In this document: one piece after another, positions 34,961 to 46,586 of the stretch
Numbering within the stretch: position 1 is the stretch's first letter
Layout of the letters: each line of letters starts with the position of its first letter
Assembly: GCF_018340385.1 (NCBI RefSeq)
Contig: NC_056596.1
Span: 10,792,298 to 10,856,297 of the forward strand
Direction: 5' to 3'
Source of the DNA: Cyprinus carpio
Taxonomy: Eukaryota; Chordata; Actinopteri; Cypriniformes; Cyprinidae
DNA: 64,000 nucleotides
Notes under the pieces: generated by a model
Database searches by the model: none
What the model saw: the letters and a program-made list of their open reading frames with translations, nothing else
What the model was told of the DNA's origin: nothing
Made by a program: the position numbers and the translations under genes

Positions 34961-36723
34961 ACAAAGAACATTATTATATTTTCAACTGGTATAAGAAACA
35001 CACATTAACTAATTTGAGCTTTGCAATTAGTACTACTAGCTTATTATTTGATTTGCCCATTACAATGCATTTACAGTTACTGCTATCATAAAAATACATT
35101 TATATGTAGGTTTAAAATTCTACAGAAGACACATTTAATGTCCAACAACATTTTGAAAAAAAATTGCTAATGTAACCAGAATTATGGAGCTAAGAGTTCT
35201 GTGTAGCCTATTAAAGTGTGAACATGTTCAAAAGTCTGTATTTGTGCACTTAAAAACATTCAGATATATATCTTTTGTTCTAGAGGGTGAATAAAAGTGG
35301 TCATATTATAGAATATGATACACACAGGTCCACTTTAGCTTTTATTAACAGTGTTTCTGAATGGAGGTTTGCTAATTCGTTTGACCATTACCTAAATTAA
35401 CTAATAAACTAAAATGGAAGGTCTTGCATCAGTTTATTGAATATGAAACTACACACCTGAAAAGTGTACTGAACTGAAGTGCATGCCAAGAAGTCTCTTG
35501 AGAACTGCACTCCACAATCATTGTGAATTTTTATAAGTGCAGTCGGGCTTGCACAATCTTTCATCAGGCAGTTCTCTAAAAAATGTTGAATTATATAGTA
35601 CAATGACTTATCTAAGTGTGTTGTTATTCTCACTTAGACAACCATTTAACTTCCAAAACTAAGCTTTGAATAGAGAAACGACAAAGCCTGGAGGGACAAA
35701 AAGCATTAGAGAAAAGAAATGCATCAACAAGAACACATCTCGCTTTGCTTTGTTATATTGTGTCAAGTAATAAGATGCACACAATCCTCTTTCCATTAAT
35801 ATAATTAATCGCTAATTACAAAACAAAAGGCTTTCTTTATTCATTGATAACAGCAGCAGGACTGTATGAAACGTGACATACAGGCTTAAAATACCCTGAT
35901 AAGAAATTACAGTCGTGATACTAATTTTGAAAGCCCTGTGTGACGCCAACAGTCTAGCTGCAATGTTGCCATGACATCTAAAAGGAAAATTAAAGAACTA
36001 ATTAATGAGCTCAACGGCCAAAAACCGTGATAAATTACAGAGATGAATTACATCTCCTGAGGAGAAGACATACAGCATCACGTGTACAGGGAAAAAACTC
36101 AGAAACTTATGATTGCATTTAATGAAAGTGACGAAAAATAAGTAATTAGGATTTAACAAAAAAAATTCTAAGATTTTTGAATGCTTTATGCATACACTGG
36201 CAGTAAAGGATTAATTTTTTTCTCTACACCTTTTTTGTTTGTGAATGTTTCTTCCTTTACATAATATACGTATATATATAAGAAAATAAAAAATCCCCTA
36301 TTTTATTTTCAAAAGCCAGTAAGATCAAACAAACAGAAACTACAAACAAGCAACAGATTGAGGTGAATTTTCCACAAGTTCCTTTTTATCCACAAGTGTA
36401 AAGTGTCAGTCAAACAAACCAGGGCTTCAAATCCCCCATAAAACGTTTCAATTAAAAGTTACTCTGTGCTAAATTAGGTGAGCCACTTTCTGTGACATTT
36501 GCTGTAGGTGACAATAAATGTGTCAATCACGTTGTTTTTCTCCTCTTGTAATATTTATGCTGAAGCTGATGGAAAACAGGAAACATTTATCATTGTTTCG
36601 TCTTTACTTATTTCATCCATTTGGAAGACATAACAAAGGATTTGCTTAAATTCTAAGTCATTAACTACTGCCTTCAATATCTGTTTTTAAGACACCATTT
36701 CTTACATGACATCACAATCACAA
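34961..36723. other. No gene seen; candidate non-coding island
   Basis: 35760-36100 is unique and rich in homeodomain-type cores (TAATTAATCGCTAATTAC, AACTAATTAATGAGCTC) without transposon signatures. It might be a conserved regulatory element within the lrrn3/immp2l locus, which is inference only. No exon was recognised. Confidence 0.4.
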
Positions 36724-36915
36724 TTTAAAGGGACAGTTGACCGAAAAAGTAAACTTTGTCATTTACTCTCCCTCATTTTGTTTGAAAACTTTTATTTGTC
36801 TGTAAAACACAAAAAGAGATGATCTGAGGAATGTTCATGTTGCTCTCTTTTAATAGAAGAAGATGGGGACTAGGTCTGTTAAGCTTCAAAATGGACAACA
36901 AAGCACTATAAAATC
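36724..36915 (+). mobile_element. Left-end fragment of a TTAAAGGGA-type MITE
   Basis: TTTAAAGGGACAGTTGACCGAAAAAGTAAACTTTGTCATTTACTCTCCCTCATTTTGTTT matches the common cyprinid element whose opposite end is GGAGTATCCCTTTAA (seen at 58067 and 62270). No matching right end was found nearby, so the copy is truncated. Confidence 0.75.
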
Positions 36916-37849
36916 ACTTTAAATGTGTTCTATATGATGTCCACTATGTTAAAATTGTCATAATTTTAATGGTAAAAGTTCCCTTACTCTGTATGGAGAA
37001 AAACCGTAATAGGACATTACATGTAATTTTACAGTGAAAAAAAGAAAGTCGCCTTATAATTTACAGCGAAAAAATGTACATTGACATCCACACTGACAGC
37101 TCACATTTGATGTTTTTTTTTATTATTATTATGGAAAAAACTACTGAAATAACTTCTTAACAGGTTGGTTAACAGCCTCATTTTAATTGATAAACTTCTG
37201 ACTGCTGACCCAGAGTGTTAAACTATAATATGCACACACTACGTAGTGTCCTCACTTCAGCATGATGAGGACAGAACAGATGGAGTGGATGGGAAGCAGT
37301 ACAGAATGACCCAATCCACAGGAAGCTAGCAGTCAAATAACAGCCTGCAGAGAGAAAGCGCGTGAAAGCAGATATGTGCTATACAGGGGCACTTAGGCTC
37401 TCTAAGATCATTCCTCTCAGGCGTTAGGTTTTACCGATCCTGGTTAAATTGGGTCTTTCAGCCGCACGCTGGAGAGCAGTTCGATCTCTTGCAGTCTGCT
37501 CTTAATTCAGCAACCAAAGAAAGCAACAACGGAAAGAGAAAGCAAGCAAGCGAGACCTCTGATATGGGCACCACCTTCAGGGAAAGTGGAAGTTTAAATA
37601 ATTGCTTGTTTCTGCTATCACAATTGCTGGTTTTGGAAGTGATCTTTGCACTAGAGCTGGGTGATATAGCGGATATGTGTGATATTTTGACCCACGTGAC
37701 TCATGAACACAAGAGTTAAACCACATTAAAATGTTGATTAAACTGGAAGGTAAAATTTTCATGTGACATTTAGGATGCTTAAACTAAAAATATATGTAGG
37801 TAAATATTGCTGCCAATATATGTTGTTCTACTGGTGCATAACTAAAAAT
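36916..37849. other. No gene seen
   Basis: Unique sequence with some GC-balanced parts (37200-37480). Open frames of 61-76 codons lack domains. Confidence 0.5.
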
Positions 37850-38062
37850 AAAAATAACTGTTTTCTATTTTAATCTATTTTAAAATGTAATTTATTCCTG
37901 TGATGCAAAACTGAATTTTCAGCATCATTACTCCAGACTTCAGTGTTACACGATACTTCAGAAATCATTTTAATATGATTATTTGATGCTCAAGAAATAT
38001 TTCTTACTATTGTCAATGTTGAAAACAGCTGTGCTGTTTTGTATTTTTGTAGTATATCTTAG
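37850..38062 (-). mobile_element. Cyprinid dispersed repeat fragment (family A)
   Basis: Carries TGTAATTTATTCCTGTGATGCAAAACTGAATTTTCAGCATCATTACTCCAGACTTCAGTGTTACACGATACTTCAGAAATCATTTTAATATGATTATTTGATGCTC, the best-preserved copy of the family in this window. Same orientation as 27522-27716. Confidence 0.8.
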
Positions 38063-40649
38063 TATTATGTTTGAAATGTTTTTTTTTTATAACAATACTG
38101 TCACATTAATTCAATTTAAGTTAATTTAACACATCCTTACTGAATAAAATCTAATTGACCACAAACTTAATACATAAATACTTTTTACCACAAACTCTCT
38201 AGACTAAGAAGTTTAGCAAGCTCTTTTCTTTCTTTCCTTTTATTTTTAAATTTCCAGTAAAACCCACGTCTCGCAAAGCTCAAAAGACAATATGGCTCTG
38301 AGAATTGGGGTTAATAAAAGCTGGGTGGATGAGATATGAAGATATTTGACTTCTCTGAAGATATTTACCTTCCATCTGCTCTCGCTTTCACCATGAGGGG
38401 ATTCAACCCAAGAATATTTTATTTAATTCGGGCCATTAATAGCATTACATCACGTTACATATCCTGCAGTGAGGCTAGTGGAATCCATTACATGTGAAAA
38501 TGACTTATCTTTTCCCATAAAGGGAAAGTCTTCAGACATGCACACACCTACACAGTCGCAGTGAGGAATGATGTAAGTTCAGGGAGTGACGAGCATCAGC
38601 ACTCAGGTAAGGTGGTGGGATCTTGATGTCCTTCCTGGCTGGTTGGAGTCTGAGAACATAACCGTCTTGAATTCAAAGCTATAAAGATTGAGTAAATGAG
38701 GATTTAATTACATAGACTTATTCAAAAGCTGCTTCAGCTAGATGTTTCCTCCATCCAGCAGCTCTGAGACCAGCTTCCCTTTATCTTAACATTCATGCAC
38801 ATGAAAAAAGCGGCAAATGTGAGTACTGAGTTTCTTGCAAGTGTCCAGATGGTCTTAGATGTGGACCGAAGCTCTGATGCCATTTAAATGGCTCTTTGCT
38901 CTGAGGGAACATCATGCTCCATTAGATCCAGATTCATTATTTAAGTCCAATACTCTGTCCCCCCCCCCCCCCACACCCTTTTTCTCTCATTTGTGGAACT
39001 GGATGTACTGTAGCAGACACCAATGCGAGGTAGACTGAAGGGAAACGTCTGATACGATCTGCTGGCCATGCTGTACAGGAGATATCAAGGTGAGGAAGAG
39101 AATTAGAGACGGAGAGAGTCAGAGAGACAGAGGGTGACCAGAATGAATTGAACAGCAGATAACGGTGACAGGAAGGGAATGAGATACTGGAGTGTTGATA
39201 TTTAGAAAACTGAAGAAGAGGAGTCAAAAAATGTCAAGTAAACAGGAATCAAAACTGGTCATATTTACTTCAATATATGTTCCTGATCTTATTGCGCATG
39301 ATTCATTGGTTCACGCTATTTCAATGAAAAGTACAATTCAATCAATTCTATATGAAAAAGATGCCCCTGTCTATGGAATTTATTTTAATTATCTCATATA
39401 GAATGGAAGGGGTTTTTTGTATTTTGTATTTTGTATTTCTTTACTTTAAAATCTAGTGTTATTTTATTATTATTTACAGAATATACCATAACTATTTTTA
39501 GATATATTTTAAACTAGCTCTTATTTTATTTTTTAATTTTAATTCAATTTTAGTTTAAGATTAACATTTTTAAGTAATTTTTGTACTTTGACCCTGTTTC
39601 ATAACATTTTTCATTTTATCTAAAATTTCAATTTACGAAAACAATTTGTAGTAGTCTTAGTTAATAATAAAAAGCCTGTTGAAGTAAACATAAATCAAAT
39701 TAACTCCATTTACTGTTTAAAAGAACTTTCTGCTCCTAATGTGAATAATTCATCAGTGTATGTTATTCAGAATAAAAATTCAGAATATTTTCTCTATAAA
39801 CTTTTATCAAAATTAAACAACCTTCCTGTTCTGCTGATGTCACGGTGGCCACCCAGACTACTGGATAAGGTTAACCAATCACCATTAAGGCATGTTTTAA
39901 CTCCATCCTCGTATTGAATGCCTAATCTGTACAATCCAATCAGTTCCCACTCCACATTTTTGAATATAAAGTAGCACTCAGAAATACATAACATAATAAA
40001 AAATAGTTTGAAATACAGTTTCATGTTGTAAACATGCTCCTGTAAACGATTATGTCCATCAAAATAACATCATACTCATTACATCTTCTAAAATGACTTA
40101 TTAATATCTAAACCAACTGTCTTCATGTTGTGTGAATAGAGATGTGTGTGAATTGCCCACATGCTGATCTTCTTTCCCACTCCGAACGACAATTTTGTCT
40201 TAATCCCCTCCGGCCTTCACACCCCAATCAAATCCACTGGCTGGCCGTAAGTCTCTCTTTCTCTTTGTTTAATTAAAACTGTGACAAGAACCAGTGACAG
40301 AGGAGGGAGGGTGCAATTTATAAAGTGACATCTTTCTGCATGCGGCTGTAGGTTGACGCGCTTAGCACTTAGCATAATTAAAAGCGTGAACAGGTAGAAG
40401 AGCATTATGGGTGGTGAGGACACACCATCTGCTGGGGTTATAGACAGAGACCTCAGGCTTTCAGAAAGGCAGGAAGTGGACGAGAATATGTTTCACGAAA
40501 GGCCTTATGAGATGACAGGCGGCACAGAGCAAAACTACACAGCTTGATACCATAAAAACAAACTATGCTCCAAAAACTAGTGAGCTGCTTTACAGATTGA
40601 TGTTAATGATTGAAGCTAACACAGCAAAACAACACTAGTTTTTTATAAA
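38063..40649. other. No gene seen
   Basis: Mostly unique DNA. It includes a poly-C run at 38959-38972 and AT-rich sequence at 39400-39700 that resembles the TTAGTTTTAGTTAAC family. Open frames of up to 96 codons have no domain and no splice context. Confidence 0.55.
38959..38972. repeat. Poly-C tract
   Basis: Fourteen consecutive C, unusual in this AT-rich window and a likely site of length error or polymorphism. Confidence 0.95.
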
Positions 40650-41390
40650 AAATAATTGGAAAAGTAATGTAATATAATTGCATTCAATGCCTCTCTGTTT
40701 TCTTTATACATACAACTGATTTTTCAATAGTCTAACATTAGCATGTTGCTAAGCTAATGCTGCATAAAATAAATAAATAAATAAGTTTTGAAACGGTAAT
40801 GTGATGTGTTTAGGTTCTTTGCCTCTGTGATGTATATTCTTTGTTTTTGTAGCCAAAACTCAACTTACAACTGATTTTCAACTGCCGGACATTAGCATGT
40901 TGCTAAGCTAATGCTGCAGAAAAATGCACAATATGAACAGTAACGCAATTACATTATTTGCCTTTGAAATTAGTTTTCTGCTTATGTAACCTAAGCACGG
41001 CTTAAGACTGATTTTTCAATAGTTTGATATTAGCATGTTGCTAAGCTAACACTGTAAAAAATGCTAGATTTAAAAAACTAAATAATAAAAAGGTTTTGAA
41101 CAGTAACATATTTACGATCTTTGCCTCCAAAAATAGTTTTTTTTTGTGGTTATGTAACCAAAAGTTGATTTACAACTGATTTATCAATAGATGTAAGCAT
41201 GTTGCTAAGCTAATGCTGCAAAAATAATATAATTTTGTTTAAAATTTATTAGGATTTGGACCAGTAATGTAACAATGTAATTATTTACCTCTGAAATTAC
41301 TGTTTATGTAACCAAAACTCGACTTAAAACTGATTTTAACAGTTAGCATACAATCACATATCGCTAAATTTATGCAGTATATTGGATTAA
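40650..41390. repeat. ~150 nt tandem array with TTAGCATGTTGCTAA core
   Basis: Each unit has the order CAACTGATTTTTCAATAG, then TTAGCATGTTGCTAAGCTAATGCTGCA, then AAATAATAAGTTTTGAACAGTAATGTAA, then TTTGCCTCTG and TTATGTAACCAAAAC. The GCATGTTGCTAAGC core occurs at 40741, 40895, 41033 and 41198, with a degenerate fifth near 41343. The core contains a perfect 6-nt inverted repeat, TTAGCA-TGT-TGCTAA. Units differ by substitutions and small indels, but the core is far more conserved than the spacer. Confidence 0.9.
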
Positions 41391-42429
41391 AAAAAACTTT
41401 TCTTTTTTCTTTTAGAATTTCTTTCAACTGAACTTATTACAATGTAATCTACAAAGTTGTGAATGCCATTTGAAATTACCTTTAAGAAGCGAAACCATAA
41501 TGATATTAAAATCACAATGAATTTTCCATATTATGCCAATTATTGAACTGCTCTCTTTTTTTATTCCAGTCCCAGTGTGTCTTGTGGACAGTTTCAATAT
41601 AAGCTCCTGATGTGAAATGCTGCGTGTGAGTGTAATAATGGCAAATAATGATGCCAGTCGACAATTTTAGACAATAATTAATCAAGAAAACACTGTGCAA
41701 CTGTACTGCTGGCTAAGACTGATTTTGTTTTTCAAGGATGACATATCTGAGGTCGCAACTCGCTTTAATCATCTACAAGACACTGTTTCTTAATATTGAT
41801 TTTGAGGGGGTGGCAGGAGGCAGATGTGGTGCAAACAAGCGAGACATTGAATACCTATCAAATAGAGCCGGACTGATAGAAGCGGAAACTAAAGAGGAGG
41901 AAGACTGCTTTTCTGGGGCGCTCTCTTCCTCTCAGGAGAGAGCATCTGTTGCGGTATCAAAGGTTGAGAATCCTACTATCATTGGCTTTTCATGCTGTTT
42001 TTAACAGATGGGATTACTATTTGGCTTTGGCTTCTTCTGTCTTTCTGACAAGTGTTTTAAAGCTAAAATTTTGGTTATTATGGAGAATTCTGTCGATGTT
42101 CTAAAAAACTTGAAATGCACTTACAATTAAAGTAAATAGGCCAATTTTTTAAAAACAAAGCTTATTTTATAAAAGCCTTTACATTAATTTTTAATCTTAA
42201 GGTTTGTGTGTTAGCTGTTGTTGAGCTGTAAAGCTGTTTTAATAATAATTTTAACAATAAAATAATTGTTTTAGTATTTATGGCATTACAGTGTCATTGC
42301 AACAAAGTAAAATTGGATAAAATATAATACAGGAAAGGTTTGTAAGCAATTTTTTCACACTAAAATGATATTACCACACATTTTGTTTGTATCTTATTTT
42401 AGTACAATATTACTTTAGTATTACTGAAA
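41391..42429. other. No gene seen
   Basis: Unique DNA. An 88-codon frame at 41738-42004 was considered and set aside for lack of domains or splice signals. Confidence 0.5.
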
Positions 42430-42920
42430 TACTATTATAGTTATAATGTATTAATGTTTTATTCATATTTTGAATCAGTTTTTATTTTTATATTTTTCAT
42501 TTTAATAGTTAACGTTTTAGTAATTTTGTGTTTTTGTCTATTTTAGTAGTTTTATTTTCAATTTCTTTTCAGTTTTTATTCATTTTTATTTCAGTTTTAC
42601 TTATTTTAGTACAAGTTAAACTACATTCAAATGAGATTTGACATTTTTTATATTTTATTCCAAGTAACATTTTTTTTAAGGTTTTAGATTTAGTTAACTT
42701 TGATGACCCTGGTTTTATTATTGAAAAAGTTTGTATTTTATGTTTAAAGTTTTTATATATATATATATATATATATATCTGATATAGATATATAGTTATA
42801 TTATATATATATATTAATATTTTTTTTTTTTTTTTTTTTTTTCAGCTAACGTTTATTATTTTATTTTATTTTTATCATGGTTTTAGTTTTAGTTAACTAT
42901 AATAACCCTGGTTATATTAT
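42430..42920 (+). repeat. TTTTAGTTAACTATAATAACCCTGG-type repeat
   Basis: Two tandemly placed partial copies end in TTTAGTTAACTTTGATGACCCTGGTTTTATTATTGAAAAAG (near 42688-42730) and TTTTAGTTAACTATAATAACCCTGGTTATATTATTGAAAAAG (near 42890-42930). They are separated by AT tracts and a T run. Weaker relatives lie at 15380-15600 and 39480-39640. A dispersed fish repeat of unassigned class. Confidence 0.7.
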
Positions 42921-45480
42921 TGAAAAAGTGAGTAATGTTTAAGCACTGGCCCCATTCACATCCATTGTCAGGTTTCTTTTTTAAAGAAACTGAATGACAA
43001 GTGGAAATTTATTTTGTGCTAATCAACATTATGCCACAAATCTTTTTAAATGGACTTAGCTTGCACTGAATCTGGAATAATCCTTTAAATGCATCTAAAA
43101 AAAAACACCACAGTGGCTTAAAGACACCATGACATTTATATTTGACCAACAGATTTAAAGGCAGCAGGAAAAATTGACTGAGTACAAACTCCTGCCCCCA
43201 TACATAATCAGAAACCATATGACACACGTCACCCCCCAACAGAGACGTCTATACAACATTCTGCCTAGAGAAATATTCCTCTCAGCTCCCGCTGTCTGGC
43301 CCTGATGAGCTCTCAGCAGTGGGGCCAAATAAAACGGCATAAAATCTAGCACTGAGGAGGAATGTGTGCTTAAATATAACACTGCATGTGCTGGAGTGAG
43401 AAGAGATAATAGTTACCACTGATGATTTCTGTTCCTGTCACACTACACTGCAATCTGGATAACATTCATCACCATTTGCAGCATGCAGACAATCGACTGG
43501 ATGATGTACAATGCATGCTTTAATGGAGTTATAATCCTTTGCTGCCTTCCCAATAGCATATTACTGAAACCACAAAAGACTAATGAGGCACAAACGAATC
43601 AGAGGTTTACAGCCAAGATATTTACATTTATTTTATATATACTTTCATACAGTTTTTTTAAGGAAAAATCTCAAAAATAATATCCATTTTCATGTTGTAG
43701 CATTTAAAATGCCTGATTTTAGCTTTCATTTTTTCTATTTTAAGTCTTTTTAAAAAAATCTTTTTCTTTTTTTATTTACAAAAATGTTGTATTTAATTTT
43801 AATGTCGTCGGGTTCTCAACAGTAGCATTTTATATTTAATAATTTATTTAGAAAAAATAGTAGAGAGCTTTAATTTCATTCATGTGTCAAGTTATAGGCC
43901 ATAATATTAAAAAAAAAAAGAAAGAAAAAAAAGTATAGAACCTTAATAATATCCATTTGTCAGGCTATCGGCCATATTTTATTTTTTATTTTATGTACAA
44001 AAAATATATATAGTACAGAATTTTATTTATTCATTTATTTATTTTTTGTTAAAATATAGAATTGTATTATTGTCCATGTTATCGCCATAACATAAATTTT
44101 AATTTCTTTAAAAAAAATAATACTGAATTTTAATATCATCAATTTTTTAGTTAAAGGCCAACATGAAAATAAGTGCTTAACGATGGCCAGAATTTTAATA
44201 TTAGTTCATCCTTCATTTAAACACTTTGAAAACTCTCATAAAGATAAGAAATTAGTCATTATTTTTCCAAAGTATCAATAAAGCACACTTTTTAAATGAT
44301 TGTTTACACTTACACTTGGTTTACAGCATTGCTAGATGGTTGCTAGGTGGCTGCTTATTGGCCTAAGTCAAAAGAGCCCTAGATACGGCTCAATTCTCTC
44401 CCTTAATGTAAGTTTATGGATTTTTTTTGTTTTGCCTGTTTTTTTTTTTTTTTTTTTGTCCACTGGAAAATCGTAAGTCTTATCGGTTGGAAGTGTTAAG
44501 CACACTTTTTCTCAACAGGTCACATGATTTTAGGTATCATTTTCTTCCTTTGCACACACCCAAAACCTATGCACATTAGAAAGAGAAACATTTGCCTTAG
44601 CCTTAACAAGTTAATAAGGTTTTGGCAACAAATAAATCATATTTCTTTCTGCTGTATTTCACACCCTGAGCTGTGAAAAAGTAAATTGACCTTTTCAATA
44701 AAATCAAGTTTACAAGTGCCACCACTGCTAACATATAAAGGTCTACTAACTTTAATGTTTATGCCATTTCATGAGAAACCTCTCGCAAACAGCGGTACGT
44801 AGAGCCTGGAAATGTCTTCGCCTTAACGCTAATGCTTATTAATCCATTTTATGGCGTAGCACTTACTCTCCAACATTAAGTTTCAGAGGTTTGCAATCCG
44901 CGTCTTGCTCAATAGCTGTGGTTTATGACGGCCCTTCATATCGATTTCTGAGGTGAAACTGGAGATTTAATTACAAAAAATATATTAAGAGTCTTTTTCC
45001 AATAACCTATAATGCGCTCAGGCCGTCAGAATGGCTGCCTTTCTTGGCCTTGTGGCGTTAACTATTATTGAGCTTATTATATCAATGTTTCCGGTCCATT
45101 CCGCCCTCTTCAGGAATACGCTATAACTGGTTTACAGTTGGAAAGTTCCTAATCAGCCCCATTCCAGAACTGACCTCCACGAGATCTGCAGAGTCAGGAG
45201 CGCCAGGGCCATCTTTCTTCCTCCAAGCTATTAGTCAAAGTCACGTTAGCCCATATTTCACCTTGGCCTCCAGCAGCTGGCCTGAACAGCAGTCTTCTTT
45301 GGAAAAAGACACGGATGAACGAGCGCAAATCAATTAGTTAATTACACAGGGAGGTCGGGTTGGAAGTGTATGAAACTGTAATTGTGTTGGAGGTCAAATA
45401 TGGTTGGGAATAACGCCTGCTAAATCTGGCAACGTCGTAGCAGAGTAAACAAATCTTCTCAGGTGCCTCTTTACTTGATG
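42921..45480. other. No gene seen; candidate non-coding island at 44.7-45.4 kb
   Basis: Up to 44.6 kb the DNA is AT- and A-run-rich, with one repeat fragment (44322-44410). 44780-45420 is unique and compositionally balanced, with no transposon similarity and no convincing exon. An 89-codon frame at 45068-45337 has no domain. It could be a conserved non-coding element. Confidence 0.4.
44322..44410. repeat. TTGCTAGGTGG-type cyprinid repeat fragment
   Basis: CATTGCTAGATGGTTGCTAGGTGGCTGCTTATTGGCCTAAGTCAAAAGAGCCCTAG matches a repeat widely dispersed in cyprinid genomes. Only ~90 nt remain. Confidence 0.75.
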
Positions 45481-46242
45481 AAATGATACATACTACTGTA
45501 TATTACAATCATTTTTAAAAACACCTTTACTTAATGATATGATAACCGAAGTTTGTTAATTAGTTTTGACTTTTCAAATTTATCAAATTATTACATTTTT
45601 GTAAAGAAATTAATAGAATGTATCAGTTTCACCGAGTTCACACTTGTCAATTGTAATTTGGGATTACTTATTTATTAATATTAATTATAAATCATTAATA
45701 TTATAAATAAATTCATTTTAAAATGTTATATAATCTATTCTGTATGTGTTATACAATGTATCATATTTGTATTATAAATGTATGTAAATTAACATATTAA
45801 TATTCATTATTTTATAAATATACTTTAAATAAATAAACAAATAATTCTAATACATTTTAAAATGTTATATATAATTTATATCAACTTTCAAATCAAATAT
45901 TTTATTATTTTAGAAAAACTAAAAATGATATGGTGACTAAGTTTTTTATAAATGCATTAATTGATAGTTTTGACTTTTCAAATCTATCAAATTATCAAAC
46001 TTTTGGGACGAAATTAATATCATTTATCAGTTTCACAGAGTTCAGTCATCTTGTCAGTCATCCATGATATTACTTAACTTATCTATTAATATTAATTATA
46101 TTGTATTGTTTTATTTTATAAATGAAAAATCCTAATTAAATGTAAAATGTTACATAATTTATACTGTATGTTATATAAGTTGTATCATTTTAATTATAAA
46201 TAATTACATTTTATAAATATATATTATATAATAGGGGAAATG

Positions 46243-46283
<41 letters not shown>

Positions 46284-46330
46284 AAATTATGTAAAATATA
46301 TAAAATGATATGCTATTTGCTTTTTTCATA
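45481..46330. repeat. AT-rich DNA with a diverged internal duplication
   Basis: The block TTTTGACTTTTCAAAT.TATCAAATTAT...GAAATTAATA..ATGTATCAGTTTCACCGAGTTCA occurs near 45564-45645 and again near 45965-46045, ~400 nt apart, followed in both cases by AATATTAATTATA...TTTTATAAAT. This indicates an old ~400 nt tandem duplication. No gene. Confidence 0.7.
46244..46281. repeat. (GT)n microsatellite
   Basis: About 19 GT units, perfect. Confidence 0.97.
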
Positions 46331-46460
46331 TTTTTACAATTAATAATTTTATGTTATATGTTATAAACAAATACAAATATCTAGCCTGGATGTCAAATAG
46401 GAGAGTGTGCAAATGTGAAAAGAACGTTTGTTTTACATTACATAATGGCTATCCAATTTT

Positions 46461-46515
46461 GAAAGAAAGAAAGAAAGAAAAAAAGAAAGAAAGAGAAAGA
46501 GAAAGAGAAAGAGAA

Positions 46516-46558
<43 letters not shown>

Positions 46559-46586
46559 GAAAGAGAAAGAGAAAGAGAAAGAGAAA
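46461..46586. repeat. Uninterrupted 126 nt purine tract (GAAA/GAAAGA)n
   Basis: Every base from 46461 to 46586 is A or G on the plus strand, first as GAAA then as GAAAGA repeats. Such homopurine mirror-like tracts can form intramolecular triplexes. Translation gives Lys/Arg/Glu or Ser/Phe repeats and is not coding. Confidence 0.97.

Noticed and set aside
41738..42004. 88-codon frame
   Set aside because: Good-looking composition (acidic, Ser-rich) but no domain, no splice signals and no supporting neighbour.
45068..45337. 89-codon frame in a balanced region
   Set aside because: No domain or exon boundaries; treated as part of a possible non-coding island instead.
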